Source of the DNA: Mycobacterium angelicum
GTDB lineage: Bacteria; Actinomycetota; Actinomycetes; Mycobacteriales; Mycobacteriaceae
Direction: 5' to 3'
Assembly (NCBI RefSeq): GCF_002086155.1
Contig: NZ_MVHE01000018.1
Span: 18,040-82,039, forward strand
DNA: 64,000 nucleotides
The notes beneath the pieces were generated by a model. It saw only the letters and a list, made by a program, of their open reading frames with translations. It made no database searches and was not told where the DNA came from. This document shows positions 45,564-54,125 of this stretch, piece after piece. The stretch's first letter is position 1. Every line of letters starts with the position of its first letter. A program made the translations under genes and the position numbers.

Positions 45564-46688
45564 ATGACACAGAACAAGATCACCCTGACCAAAGAACAGG
45601 CCGATGCATTCGGCGCAGAACTCGACGCCATCAAGGAACGTGTGATGGCAGACCTCGGCGAAGCGGACGCCGACTACATTCGCAAGGTCATCAAGACCCA
45701 GCGCGCACTCGAAGTGGGTGGACGAGTGCTGTTGTTCCTGCCGCCCGCGTGGCTGCTGGGCACCGGGATGCTGGGCATCGCCAAGATCCTGGACAACATG
45801 GAGATCGGGCACAACATCATGCACGGCCAGTACGACTGGATGCGTGACCCGACGATCTCCGGTCGCACCTTCGAGTGGGACACCGCCTGCCCGGCCGATC
45901 AGTGGCGGCACTCGCACAACTACATGCACCACACCCACACCAACATCGTGGGGATGGACCGCGACATCGGCTACGGCATCATCCGGATGAGCGAAGACCA
46001 GCCGTGGGAACGGTACTTCCTGGGCAACCCGGTGTACGCCTTCCTGCTGATGGTCCTCTTCCAGTACGGCGTGGCGCTGCACGAGCTGGAAAGCGAGCGA
46101 CTGCGCTCCGGTGAGATCAAGCTGCGCGACAAGCGTGCGACGCTCAAGGCCATCTGGAAGAAGACCCGCCGGCAGACGCTGAAGGATTACGTCGCCTTCC
46201 CACTATTAGCCGGCCCGTTCGCGCCGTTCGTGCTGACCGGCAACCTCACCGCAAACCTGATGCGCAACGTCTGGTCGTACATGATCATCTTCTGCGGCCA
46301 CTTCCCCGACGGCACCCAGGAGTTCACCGTCGAAGAGACTCAGGGCGAATCCCGCGGCCAGTGGTATTTCCGCCAGGTGCTCGGCTCGGCGAATCTGACC
46401 GGCGGCAAGATGTTCCACCTGTTGTCGGGCAACCTGTCCCACCAGATCGAGCACCACTTGTTCCCGGACATGCCGGCCCGCCGGTACTCCGAGATCGCGC
46501 CCGAGGTGCAGGAGATCTGCGAACGCTACGGCATTCCGTACAACAAGGGGCCGCTGACCCATCAGTTCGCCACGGTCGTCCGCAAGATCGTCAAGCTGAC
46601 CTTCCCGGACTCCTGGTCGACGCTGCGCAACGCCAAGAGCAGCAAGCAAGCCCGTCGCGCGGCACTCACCGAGGCGGCAGCGGCATAA
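45564..46688 (+). CDS. desA3: Membrane fatty-acid desaturase (DesA3-like)
   Basis: A 374-residue di-iron desaturase that introduces a double bond into stearoyl-CoA or similar chains. The three histidine boxes are HNIMH (83-87), HSHNYMHH (116-123) and HQIEHH (293-298). There are about four membrane helices. GGGAGG precedes ATG 45564. Resembles Rv3229c. In M. tuberculosis the pair lies elsewhere, so this looks like a second or relocated copy. Confidence 0.92.
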   Translation: MTQNKITLTKEQADAFGAELDAIKERVMADLGEADADYIRKVIKTQRALEVGGRVLLFLPPAWLLGTGMLGIAKILDNMEIGHNIMHGQYDWMRDPTISGRTFEWDTACPADQWRHSHNYMHHTHTNIVGMDRDIGYGIIRMSEDQPWERYFLGNPVYAFLLMVLFQYGVALHELESERLRSGEIKLRDKRATLKAIWKKTRRQTLKDYVAFPLLAGPFAPFVLTGNLTANLMRNVWSYMIIFCGHFPDGTQEFTVEETQGESRGQWYFRQVLGSANLTGGKMFHLLSGNLSHQIEHHLFPDMPARRYSEIAPEVQEICERYGIPYNKGPLTHQFATVVRKIVKLTFPDSWSTLRNAKSSKQARRAALTEAAAA

Positions 46689-46731
46689 ACCGGCGGGCCC
46701 ACCACCAGCCCAGCGGGGGGACAATGGGCTG

Positions 46732-47247
46732 GTGGAATGGACCGGCGCCCGCTATGCGGACAATCCAACCGTGGCAGCCTCGATCTGGATCGACGCCGAT
46801 CCGGCCAGGGTGTGGAGCCTGGTGTCCGACATCGAGCTGATGCCGAGCCTGAGCAATGAGCTGCAGGCCGTCCAGTGGGCCGACGGAGCCAATGTCGCCC
46901 GGGTCGGTGCCCGGTTCGTCGGGCACAACTCCCACGAGGCGTTCGGGGACTGGAGCACCACATCTCAGATCGTCGTCTGTGACGAGGAGCGTGAGTTCGC
47001 CTGGGCGGTGGGGGATCCGGCACAACCCGCGGCGATGTGGCGCTTCCAGCTGACCCCGCGCGATGGCGGCACCACCTTGAGTTACTGCACACAAATGGGG
47101 CCGGGCCGCTCGGGCTTGTCGGCGGCCATCGACGCGATGCCGGATAAGGAACAGAAGATCGTGTTCGTGCGGCTGCGCGAATTCGAGGCGGCGATCGACA
47201 AGACCCTGGCGGCCATCAAGCGGCTGGCCGAACACGGAGTGCGTTGA
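46732..47247 (+). CDS. SRPBCC (polyketide cyclase/START-like) protein
   Basis: A 171-residue helix-grip protein: ASIWIDADPARVWSLVSDIELMPSLSNELQAVQW is the usual SRPBCC start, and a long C-terminal helix (EFEAAIDKTLAAIKRLAEHG) closes the fold. It binds hydrophobic ligands; the substrate is unknown. The GTG 46732 start is 43 bp after desA3. The stop is directly followed by the LLM start, so the two are coupled. Confidence 0.82.
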   Translation: MEWTGARYADNPTVAASIWIDADPARVWSLVSDIELMPSLSNELQAVQWADGANVARVGARFVGHNSHEAFGDWSTTSQIVVCDEEREFAWAVGDPAQPAAMWRFQLTPRDGGTTLSYCTQMGPGRSGLSAAIDAMPDKEQKIVFVRLREFEAAIDKTLAAIKRLAEHGVR

Positions 47248-48288
47248 ATGCGGACCGCCACTACGGTCGAATTGTCAAGTGGCGCAACCGATACGGTGGT
47301 CTTTGCCGTTGAGGCCGAAAAGCTTGGCCTGGACGTCTGCTGGGTCGCCGAGGCCTGGGGCACCGACGCCCCGTCGGCGCTGGGCTACATCGCCGCGCGA
47401 ACGCAGCGGATGCTGCTGGGGTCGGGCGTCATCCAGGCCGGCACCCGGTCTCCCGTCCTCATCGCGCAGACCGCGATCACGCTGGCCAATCTGTCGTCGG
47501 GGCGGTTCCTGCTCGGACTGGGCGCATCCGGCCCGCAGGTGATCGAGGGTCTGCACGGAGTGTCATTCAGCCGGCCGCTGGCCAGGGTTGCCGAGATCGT
47601 CGACATCGTGCGGCAGGCGTTCACCGGTGCCAAGATCAGCTACTCCGGCAAAGAGTTTCAGATTCCGCGTCCCGGCGGGGAGGCGGTGCCCATGCGACTG
47701 TCGGCACGCCCCGAGTTCGCGATTCCCGTCTACCTGGCCGCGCTCTCGCCGGCGATGCTGCGGTTGACCGGAAGGATCGCCGACGGCTGGCTGGGCACCA
47801 GCTTCGTACCCGAAGGCGCCGCCGACGCCTACTTCGCCCACCTTGACGACGGGCTGGCCGCGGCCGGCCGTACGCGCGCTGATATCGACATCTGCCAGGG
47901 CGCCGAAGTCGCGTTCGCCGCCGACGAGGACGAACTGCGCACCATGGTGGCCGCACGTAAGAAAGAGCTCGCGTTCAGCCTTGGCGGGATGGGGTCGGCG
48001 AGCACGAACTACTACAACCAGGCCTACAGTCGGCAGGGCTGGGCCGATGTGGCCGCGGCGGTGCGCGGTCGCTGGCAGGCCGGTGACCGCGACGGCGCTG
48101 CCGGCCTGGTCACCGACGACATGGTGCTGGCCACCACGCTGATCGGAACCGAGGAGATGGTCCGGGCACGCCTCGGGGTCTGGCGCGATGCCGGGGTGAA
48201 CACGGTGCGGCTCTATCCCGGCGGCGACACGCTAGACGCCAGGCTGGCCACCCTGGGCCGGGCCATCGAGCTGGTCCGGGATATCTGA
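47248..48288 (+). CDS. LLM-class F420-dependent oxidoreductase
   Basis: A 346-residue luciferase-like barrel: GLDVCWVAEAWGTDAPSALGYIAART, LGSGVIQAGTRSPVLIAQTA and FLLGLGASGPQVIEG are features of mycobacterial F420 enzymes of this class. ATG 47248 directly follows the SRPBCC TGA. The 3' end overlaps the convergent DUF1214 gene by 57 bp. Substrate unknown. Confidence 0.88.
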   Translation: MRTATTVELSSGATDTVVFAVEAEKLGLDVCWVAEAWGTDAPSALGYIAARTQRMLLGSGVIQAGTRSPVLIAQTAITLANLSSGRFLLGLGASGPQVIEGLHGVSFSRPLARVAEIVDIVRQAFTGAKISYSGKEFQIPRPGGEAVPMRLSARPEFAIPVYLAALSPAMLRLTGRIADGWLGTSFVPEGAADAYFAHLDDGLAAAGRTRADIDICQGAEVAFAADEDELRTMVAARKKELAFSLGGMGSASTNYYNQAYSRQGWADVAAAVRGRWQAGDRDGAAGLVTDDMVLATTLIGTEEMVRARLGVWRDAGVNTVRLYPGGDTLDARLATLGRAIELVRDI

Positions 48289-49374
48289 CACCTGCACAAG
48301 TCTGACCTCGGGGCGCGCCGGTACCGTGTCGGCCAGGAACCAGCGGAAGGCGAGGATTCCGCGCGGATAGCCAAGCGTGGTAAGCGAATTGGGATGAGCC
48401 GTCATATCGCGGGACAGGACGACAGTCACGGAGCCGTCGCTGTTGGGTACGGCGCTGTGGCCGTTGACCGAACACCGGACGTCGGGGCCCTCCGCGGCGC
48501 CGAAGGTTGCCATGAACTGGTTCCACACCACCAGGTTCCAGAACCGGCATGCCGGTGGGCGGTGCGTGATGACGAGCGCTTCGTCGTCGGCGAGCACGAA
48601 GCTGCCGTAGGAATAGCACGCGTCGCGCGCCGACCAGCCGAAGTTGGCGTCGGGCACCTGATAGGGATCGGCGAATCGGTTTGCGGAGTAGTCGGCCTCG
48701 TGTCCGAAGGAATGCTCGCTGTCGGTGCGGCCGCCGACGGGCAGTGGCACGGTGGCGAATATGGTGCGCAGCCAAGCGGTGGTCGCCCGCAGCCGGGCGG
48801 CGGTTTCCCTGTCGCCGTGGCGGATCGGTTCGGGCCCGTCGAGCGCCTCGATATTCCAGACCACCGGACGGCCGGTCAACGGGTCGGCCTGGTAGTCGCG
48901 GGTCATCAGCACCGCCGCGTCGGGTGTCGCGGGAAACTCGAAAGCGAAGTTGCCGTCGGCGTCGATGTCGAGATCGGTGTCGCGCACTATCCCGACGATC
49001 CGGTCCGACCATGCGCCCGGTGCCGGTTCGTTGTAAGCGGTCAACGAAAAGTACACGCTGTCACCCTTATTGCCGCTGATGCGGTAGCGCCGAGCCGGAT
49101 CGACCGGGCAGATGTAGTAATAGGCGTCGGTATTGTCGCCGCCCCAGCGGCGATCCCGCCGGAACGGGGTGTTCACCGCGACGAACTGCGGCCGGCCGGG
49201 CTCATTGAACAAGTAGGTGTCCAATGCCACCCCCAGGGTTGCGGCCAGCATCCGGTAGCCGTCGGCTATGTGGCGGTCGTCGGTTACCGCGCGGCCGCCG
49301 TCAAGGAACGAATGATCCAGGGTGCCAAGGGTTTTAAGCAGATCCTGCCAGGCGGTGCTCGACTCGTGGCTCAT
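48232..49374 (-). CDS. DUF1214 domain protein
   Basis: A 380-residue protein with the C-terminal DUF1214 pattern: NFGWSARDACYSYGSFVLADDEALVITHRPPACRFWNLVVWNQF. The N-terminal part has YYYICPVDPARRYRISGNKGDSVYFSLTAYNE. The biochemical function is unknown. ATG 49374 overlaps the TetR stop by four bases, so the TetR and this gene form an operon. The last 57 bp overlap the opposite-strand LLM gene. Confidence 0.82.
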   Translation of the reverse strand: MSHESSTAWQDLLKTLGTLDHSFLDGGRAVTDDRHIADGYRMLAATLGVALDTYLFNEPGRPQFVAVNTPFRRDRRWGGDNTDAYYYICPVDPARRYRISGNKGDSVYFSLTAYNEPAPGAWSDRIVGIVRDTDLDIDADGNFAFEFPATPDAAVLMTRDYQADPLTGRPVVWNIEALDGPEPIRHGDRETAARLRATTAWLRTIFATVPLPVGGRTDSEHSFGHEADYSANRFADPYQVPDANFGWSARDACYSYGSFVLADDEALVITHRPPACRFWNLVVWNQFMATFGAAEGPDVRCSVNGHSAVPNSDGSVTVVLSRDMTAHPNSLTTLGYPRGILAFRWFLADTVPARPEVRLVQVSDIPDQLDGPAQGGQPGV

Positions 49375-49946
49375 GCGCGGATTCCTTTCAGCAGCAACGT
49401 GGTGGTGCGATCGACCCAGGCGTCGTCGAGTTCGGCGCCGCGCGTGAGTAAGCCGAGCAGGGTGATGCCGGCGATGGCCTCCGCTATCTCGGTGGCGGTC
49501 ACGTCGGCCCGTACCTCGCCGCGGTCCGCGGCGGCCCGCAGCCACTGCGCCAGACCTTCGGTGAAGATGCCGGAGAATCGCTCCAGCAGCGCCGAATGCA
49601 ATGTCGGATCCGTCGCCATCTCGCCGACCAGCCCGGGCAGCGCCGCCCGGGCGGCCGGGGTGGTCAGGAAGGCCATTGTGCGGCAGACCATTTCGCGTAG
49701 ATCCGCGGCGACGGCTGCGGTATCCGGGATTTCGGTTGCGGTGCCGATAGGAAACACCGCCTCGTGCACGAGGTGCGCCTTGCTGGGCCAGCGCCGGTAG
49801 ATCGCGGGCTTGCTGGTGCCGGCGCGCTGGGCGATGGCGGCCACTGACAACCCGTAGTAACCGGACTCGGCCAGTAACTCCACGGTCGCGCGCAGCACCG
49901 CAGCGTCGATTCGTGGGTCACGAGGCCGGCCGGAGTCTTCTACCAT
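49371..49946 (-). CDS. TetR-family regulator
   Basis: A 191-residue regulator with VLRATVELLAESGYYGLSVAAIAQRAGTSKPAIYRRWPSKAHLVHEAV as DNA-binding domain. ATG 49946 is chosen as the frame further up overlaps the divergent sulfotransferase gene. It is coupled to DUF1214 and lies 28 bp from the divergent GTG 49975, so it probably controls both directions. Confidence 0.88.
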   Translation of the reverse strand: MVEDSGRPRDPRIDAAVLRATVELLAESGYYGLSVAAIAQRAGTSKPAIYRRWPSKAHLVHEAVFPIGTATEIPDTAAVAADLREMVCRTMAFLTTPAARAALPGLVGEMATDPTLHSALLERFSGIFTEGLAQWLRAAADRGEVRADVTATEIAEAIAGITLLGLLTRGAELDDAWVDRTTTLLLKGIRA

Positions 49947-49964
49947 TACGTAACTGAGGGTAAC
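49946..49964. promoter_or_regulatory. TTACGTAA palindrome and repeated GTAAC, possible TetR operator
   Basis: TTACGTAA (49946-49953) is palindromic, and GTAAC repeats at 49950-49954 and 49960-49964, one helical turn apart. The site overlaps the TetR start and lies 11 bp before the sulfotransferase start. Symmetry is weaker than at the other TetR loci here. Confidence 0.35.
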
Positions 49965-49974
49965 ATAAGTCGGC

Positions 49975-51213
49975 GTGACCCAAGTTCGACTCGAAGACCT
50001 GGCCAATCCGGTATTCAGCGTCGAGGCCCAGCAGATCCTGGACATGGTGGCGACGATGGCTGCCAGTTGCCCCCTGGACGCCGACGCGCTGCACGCGCAA
50101 GCCCGCGCCGACACCGGGCTCAGCGATTTCGGTTCCGACGACTACCGGGAACGGCTCGATGTCTACCTTGCCGCGCTACGAGATATCGACGGGGTGCACC
50201 CGGCGGGAGTGGTCAGTTTCTACGGGCAACTTCTGCAGGTGCTCAAGAACCGGCTGCTGTTGACCGACCTACTGCGCCGGCATCCCGAGATCGAGGAGAT
50301 CGAACTGCGGCCCCCGGTGGTGATCGCCGGTCTGCCGCGCACCGGCACCACTCACCTGCACAATATGCTGGCGGCGCCGACCACCTTCCGCACCATGCCG
50401 TACTGGGAGAGCGTCGAACCTTTTCCCTTGCCGAAAGAGGTTGGGGTCGAGCCCGATCCGCGGCGTGCCCGCACGGATGTCGCAGTCATGGTGCTCAACA
50501 GCGTGATGCCACATTTCCCGCTCATGCATGAGATGACCACCGATCACGTCCACGAAGAGATCCAGTTGCTCGCCAACGACGTTTCGACAATGCTCTTCGA
50601 GACACTGGGCCACGTGCCCGGCTGGCGCGACTACTACCAGGCCCACGACCAGACGCCGCACTACCAACACCTCGCCACCCAGCTCCAGGCGATGCAATTC
50701 CTGCGCGGCGGGCGCCGCTGGCTGCTCAAATCCCCCCAGCATCTCGAGCAGGTGCCGGTGTTGGATCGCGTATTCCCGGACAGCATAGTGGTTTTCACGC
50801 ACCGCGACCCGGTGCCGGTGGCCCTGTCCATGATCGCGATGGTCACCTACGCCGCGCGGATGCATCGCTCACCAGTCCCGGTGCAGGAGATCGCGCACTA
50901 CTGGATCGAACGCCTGCAGCACATGCTCACCGTGCTCATCCGCGATCGGGACACCATCGGCCCGGACCGTTCCGTCGACATCCGATTCGACGAGTTCATG
51001 GTCGATGAAGTCGACACTGCCGAACATGTCTACGGCCTGGCCGGCGAACCGTTCACCGAGGAGGCCCGCACGGCGATCGACGGCTATCTCGCGGGCCACC
51101 GGCGCGGCCGGCTGGGCAGCGTCGAAACAAATTGCGAGATGTTCGGGCTCGACGAGGACGACCTACGCTCCCGGTTCGAGCCCTATGTGCAGCGGTTCTT
51201 GACGCAGGGGTGA
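49975..51213 (+). CDS. Sulfotransferase-family protein
   Basis: A 412-residue protein with the PAPS 5'-phosphosulfate loop VIAGLPRTGTTHLHNML (about residues 113-129) and the 3'-phosphate region IVVFTHRDPVPVALSMIAM. RWLLKSPQHLEQVPVL is the usual central motif of the mycobacterial sulfotransferase family (the Stf3/Rv2267c-like group). It would sulfate a hydroxyl on a lipid or small molecule. Start GTG 49975. Its stop is 1 bp from the convergent YcaO stop. Confidence 0.88.
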   Translation: MTQVRLEDLANPVFSVEAQQILDMVATMAASCPLDADALHAQARADTGLSDFGSDDYRERLDVYLAALRDIDGVHPAGVVSFYGQLLQVLKNRLLLTDLLRRHPEIEEIELRPPVVIAGLPRTGTTHLHNMLAAPTTFRTMPYWESVEPFPLPKEVGVEPDPRRARTDVAVMVLNSVMPHFPLMHEMTTDHVHEEIQLLANDVSTMLFETLGHVPGWRDYYQAHDQTPHYQHLATQLQAMQFLRGGRRWLLKSPQHLEQVPVLDRVFPDSIVVFTHRDPVPVALSMIAMVTYAARMHRSPVPVQEIAHYWIERLQHMLTVLIRDRDTIGPDRSVDIRFDEFMVDEVDTAEHVYGLAGEPFTEEARTAIDGYLAGHRRGRLGSVETNCEMFGLDEDDLRSRFEPYVQRFLTQG

Positions 51214-51214
51214 A

Positions 51215-52444
51215 CTACCCCTGGAGGGCCCGCAGCGCACGGCGACCCGGTACCACGGCCGAGGGCCCGTCGGCGATCATGTTGAACCGCTCCAGCTCTG
51301 GTACGTGGATGTGCACGGTGGTGACGCCGTTGGCCGAGGTGTGGAATTCATTGAGGTAGGCGCTGTAGCCCTGCTCGGCGAGCTTATCCACCAGGCAGCT
51401 CAGGTGCTGGGCGGGCGACGGCGGGACCTCGGTGTCCACATAGGGAACGAAGTCCGAAGAGGTTGTCGGGGACGGCAATTCGAATGCCGCGCACGCCTGC
51501 AGGGCAGGATAGTCGGCAAGCCACTCCACGGCTCGACGGCGTTCTTCGGCGCGATCGTCGGTCAGCTCGCCCTCTAGGAGTTCGGTCAGCGCTCGATAGA
51601 TGCTGTAGTGCCGTGACAGCGAAGCCCCGTAACCGCGCCTTGAGCAGCCGGGCAGTCCAGCCGCGTATGCCAGCGTGGCCGGGACGCCCAGATCGGTCGT
51701 GATGTCGACCAGCCACACCTTGCGTGAAACACGTTGCTGCACTGCCTCGAGCAGCGCGCGCAAGTCGTCGGGCAGCGTCTCGGGAGCCAAGAATGCGGGC
51801 CGGGCCGGTGGCGTGGCCAGAAAAGTGTGCGCCAGGAACAGTGATACCGCGTCGCGCTCAATGACCTCGTTAAGCGAATGCACCGCTGCCTCGGCCAAGC
51901 TGCCGCCGATGGCGCTGCCATTGTTGGATGAGTATCTGATCAGCGACGTGTAGTCGGTGGTATCGCCGACCTCGGCGCGCAACGGCGCCGCCGCATCGTC
52001 CGCCCACAACACGTTGGACAAGAACAGCGGCACGGCCAGGGTATTGGTGCCGCCGAGTTCGTGGTAGATCCGGCAGGCGATCAGTTGATCGGGCTGCATC
52101 GCGAGAAGGGCGGCGTATGACTCGGTGCCCAACGGCGACTCGACGACCTGTGCGCAGCGACGCAGCTGCACGGTCTCGGGCCGGTGTTGCTGAGTCAGAA
52201 AGTGTTCCAGCGCCTCGTAGTGCGCTCCCACACGGGCAGTGTCGACGGCGCCCTTGCCGTAGCCGGAACCTCCTGGCGCCGGTTGCGCTCCGTCGAACAG
52301 TTGGCAGCGCCACACTGTGGGATCGCCACCGTAGTAATCCAATTGCACGGTGAAGCCCAATTCGCTGATCGCCGAGAGCGCGCGGTGAGCGGCGTCCGCA
52401 AGGGAATACTCCCGCTCACCGCGCTGTACAGCCGTACTCTGCAT
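51215..52444 (-). CDS. YcaO-family cyclodehydratase-like enzyme
   Basis: A 409-residue protein. GYGKGAVDTARVGAHYEALEHFL is the YcaO opening (GKG plus ExxE). SAIGGSLAEAAVHSLNEVIERDAVSLF is the ATP-binding ExxER motif, and YRALTELLEGEL is the later acidic motif, with Gly where Gln is common. YcaO proteins activate peptide amides with ATP to make azolines, thioamides or amidines; others help RimO. The proline-rich C-terminus of azoline makers is absent. ATG 52444 is taken; a TTG further upstream would overlap a separate small ORF. That 39-aa ORF ends 14 bp before this start and is probably co-translated. No E1-like, dehydrogenase or TfuA gene is near. Confidence 0.85.
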   Translation of the reverse strand: MQSTAVQRGEREYSLADAAHRALSAISELGFTVQLDYYGGDPTVWRCQLFDGAQPAPGGSGYGKGAVDTARVGAHYEALEHFLTQQHRPETVQLRRCAQVVESPLGTESYAALLAMQPDQLIACRIYHELGGTNTLAVPLFLSNVLWADDAAAPLRAEVGDTTDYTSLIRYSSNNGSAIGGSLAEAAVHSLNEVIERDAVSLFLAHTFLATPPARPAFLAPETLPDDLRALLEAVQQRVSRKVWLVDITTDLGVPATLAYAAGLPGCSRRGYGASLSRHYSIYRALTELLEGELTDDRAEERRRAVEWLADYPALQACAAFELPSPTTSSDFVPYVDTEVPPSPAQHLSCLVDKLAEQGYSAYLNEFHTSANGVTTVHIHVPELERFNMIADGPSAVVPGRRALRALQG

Positions 52445-52458
52445 CGTTGTCAGGGCGA

Positions 52459-52578
52459 CTATCGCTGCAGCCCAGCCTGGGCAAGCAGGGCTTGCTCTGC
52501 CTCGGTCAGGGTCACATTCTGCTGAATGAGGCCAGCCGTTGCGAAAGATATGCCCCAACGCAACCTACGTGGATTCAT
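52459..52578 (-). CDS. 39-aa peptide upstream of YcaO, candidate RiPP precursor
   Basis: ATG 52578 follows GAGGAG with 7-nt spacing, a good ribosome site. The ORF encodes MNPRRLRWGISFATAGLIQQ, then NVTLTEAEQALLAQAGLQR, and ends 14 bp before the YcaO ATG. The C-terminal half reads as an amphipathic helix. There is no Cys; Ser and Thr are few (one Ser, three Thr). Precursor peptides of this size next to YcaO genes are normal, but the low Ser/Thr/Cys count argues that backbone amidation or another reaction, or a leader-type regulatory role, should be considered. Translation is inferred from the ribosome site and coupling only. Confidence 0.55.
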   Translation of the reverse strand: MNPRRLRWGISFATAGLIQQNVTLTEAEQALLAQAGLQR

Positions 52579-52696
52579 CTTCGGTCTCCTCGATTAACTG
52601 TGGTGTGTGGCACACGGTTTTGCATACCGCGGCGGACGCTAACAAGCAGTGCAGATGCGATCGATGGATGATCACGCGTTTCCATCGGAGCAAATG

Positions 52697-52729
52697 GTCA
52701 AAGTGACTATTGACAAATCGTTGATTTGT
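52697..52729. promoter_or_regulatory. Two inverted repeats upstream of the peptide-YcaO operon
   Basis: GTCA-AAG-TGAC (52697-52707) and ACAAATC-GTT-GATTTGT (52713-52729) lie in the 243-bp spacer between adh and the peptide gene. This spacer is AT-richer than its surroundings. The sites are probable regulator-binding sites for the peptide-YcaO operon. No clear -35/-10 pair could be assigned. The rest of the spacer shows nothing else I can support. Confidence 0.4.
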
Positions 52730-52821
52730 TGCATGCTCAACGCCGCCGTGCCGGCTGCTGCATGGCGCGAATGCCGCGCCGACCAGGAACGACGGCCGAG
52801 CCGCATGGCGATGGCAGCTAC

Positions 52822-53865
52822 TTAGGGCTGCACCAGAATGCGGATCGGATTGCCCTCCTGGCGTTCCAGCTTCTCGATGCCCGATGCGACCTCTTCCAGC
52901 GCGACGACCTCGCTGACCGACCGCGAAAGATCCAGGCGCCCAAGGGAAACCAGCTTCGCCAGGGTTCCGATATCGACGTTCTGATAACCGAGGTGGCCCA
53001 GCACCTGCTTGCGGGTCAGCACCAGCATCGCGGTGGACCCGAAAGCCGGTGCGTCCTGGCTCATTCCGACGCCCACCAGCCGCCCGCCGCCGGTGAGGCT
53101 GGCGAAAGCCTGCTCGAACGTCGCTTTCACGCCGACGGTATCGAAGGTCACGTCCAGCATCCGGCCGCCGGTGACTTCTGCGATCTTGTCGTGCAACGCG
53201 TCGTCGCGCGAGTTGAACGCATAATCCGCACCGATTTCCAGCGAGCGATCCAGCACTGCGGGGTTGACGTCGATCGCGATCACCGGCGCCGCGCCCACCA
53301 ATCGGGCCAACTGCACGATGTGGGTCCCCACCCCGCCGACGCCCCAGACGCCAACCGATTCGCCGACGGCCACCTTGCCGGTACGCACCACCGCGCCGAA
53401 CGGGGTGGACACCGCGTCGGCCAGGATCGCGGCCTGCTCCATCGAGACGTTGTCCGGAACGCGGGTCAGGCCCGCGGCCTGGGCCACCGTGTATTCCGCC
53501 CATGCGCCGTCATAGGCGAAGGCCATCAGCTGGATCTGCGTGCAGTTCACAATGTCGCCGCGGCGGCAATTGGCGCACTGTTGGCAGGGCCGGCCCGCGG
53601 CCACCACGACGCGGTCGCCTTCGGCCCAGCCGCTCACGCCCGGGCCCAGTTTGGCGATGGTCCCCGATGCTTCGTGGCCCTGGGTCACCACCGGGCGCAA
53701 TGCCGGGAACGTTCCGTTGATCAGGCTCAGGTCGGAGTGGCAGATCCCGCAGAACGCAACCTTGACCAGCACCTCGCCCGGCCCCGGCTCCGGTACCGGA
53801 ACGTCTTCGAGCACAACCCTTTTGGTGTCGGCGTAGAAGCGTTCGGCGCGCATCGTGGCTGACAT
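52822..53865 (-). CDS. Zinc-dependent alcohol dehydrogenase
   Basis: A 347-residue MDR enzyme. Catalytic Zn ligands are in FCGICHSDL and TQGHEASG; the structural Zn site is CQQCANCRRGDIVNC. The NAD motif is VWGVGGVGTHIVQLARL. The start lies 3 bp after the stop of the Mop gene, implying co-transcription. Substrate unknown; the GICHSD form is common in enzymes acting on primary alcohols. Confidence 0.92.
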   Translation of the reverse strand: MSATMRAERFYADTKRVVLEDVPVPEPGPGEVLVKVAFCGICHSDLSLINGTFPALRPVVTQGHEASGTIAKLGPGVSGWAEGDRVVVAAGRPCQQCANCRRGDIVNCTQIQLMAFAYDGAWAEYTVAQAAGLTRVPDNVSMEQAAILADAVSTPFGAVVRTGKVAVGESVGVWGVGGVGTHIVQLARLVGAAPVIAIDVNPAVLDRSLEIGADYAFNSRDDALHDKIAEVTGGRMLDVTFDTVGVKATFEQAFASLTGGGRLVGVGMSQDAPAFGSTAMLVLTRKQVLGHLGYQNVDIGTLAKLVSLGRLDLSRSVSEVVALEEVASGIEKLERQEGNPIRILVQP

Positions 53866-53868
53866 GGG

Positions 53869-54081
53869 TTACTCGACGCCGATCGTCACCTCTGTCGATT
53901 TGATGAACACCGTCGCGGACTGGCCCACCTCAAGACCGAGCTCCTCCGCCGCATCCTTGGTGACCGAGGAGGTGACCACCTGGTCGCCGCCGTCGAGCCG
54001 CACCTTCACGATCGCCATCACGCTGCCGAGGTTGACCTCGGTGATTGTTCCCTTGAGCTGGTTGCGAGTCGACAGGCGCAT
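53869..54081 (-). CDS. Molbindin/TOBE domain protein (molybdate or tungstate binding)
   Basis: A 70-residue single TOBE (Mop) domain: MRLSTRNQLKGTITEVNLGS, then VMAIVKVRLDGGDQVVTSSV and AEELGLEVGQSATVFIKSTEV. Free Mop proteins bind molybdate as oligomers and act as stores or sensors. It is first in the operon with adh, although Zn-dependent alcohol dehydrogenases need no molybdenum; that pairing is odd. AGGACCACC before ATG 54081 includes a modest ribosome site. Confidence 0.88.
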   Translation of the reverse strand: MRLSTRNQLKGTITEVNLGSVMAIVKVRLDGGDQVVTSSVTKDAAEELGLEVGQSATVFIKSTEVTIGVE

Positions 54082-54125
54082 GGTGGTCCTCCAAGTGATA
54101 GTCGGGTTGGCCCCACTGAGCCTAG

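Noticed and set aside
52565..52645. Short TTG-started ORF with two cysteines (VCKTVCHTPQ) in another frame before the peptide
   Set aside because: No ribosome site and it overlaps the better-supported 39-aa ORF; the Cys residues made it tempting as a RiPP precursor.
52575..52685. 36-aa minus-strand ORF ending in an ATGA overlap with the 39-aa peptide
   Set aside because: The overlap is attractive but no ribosome site precedes the ATG and composition is featureless; kept only as a possibility.
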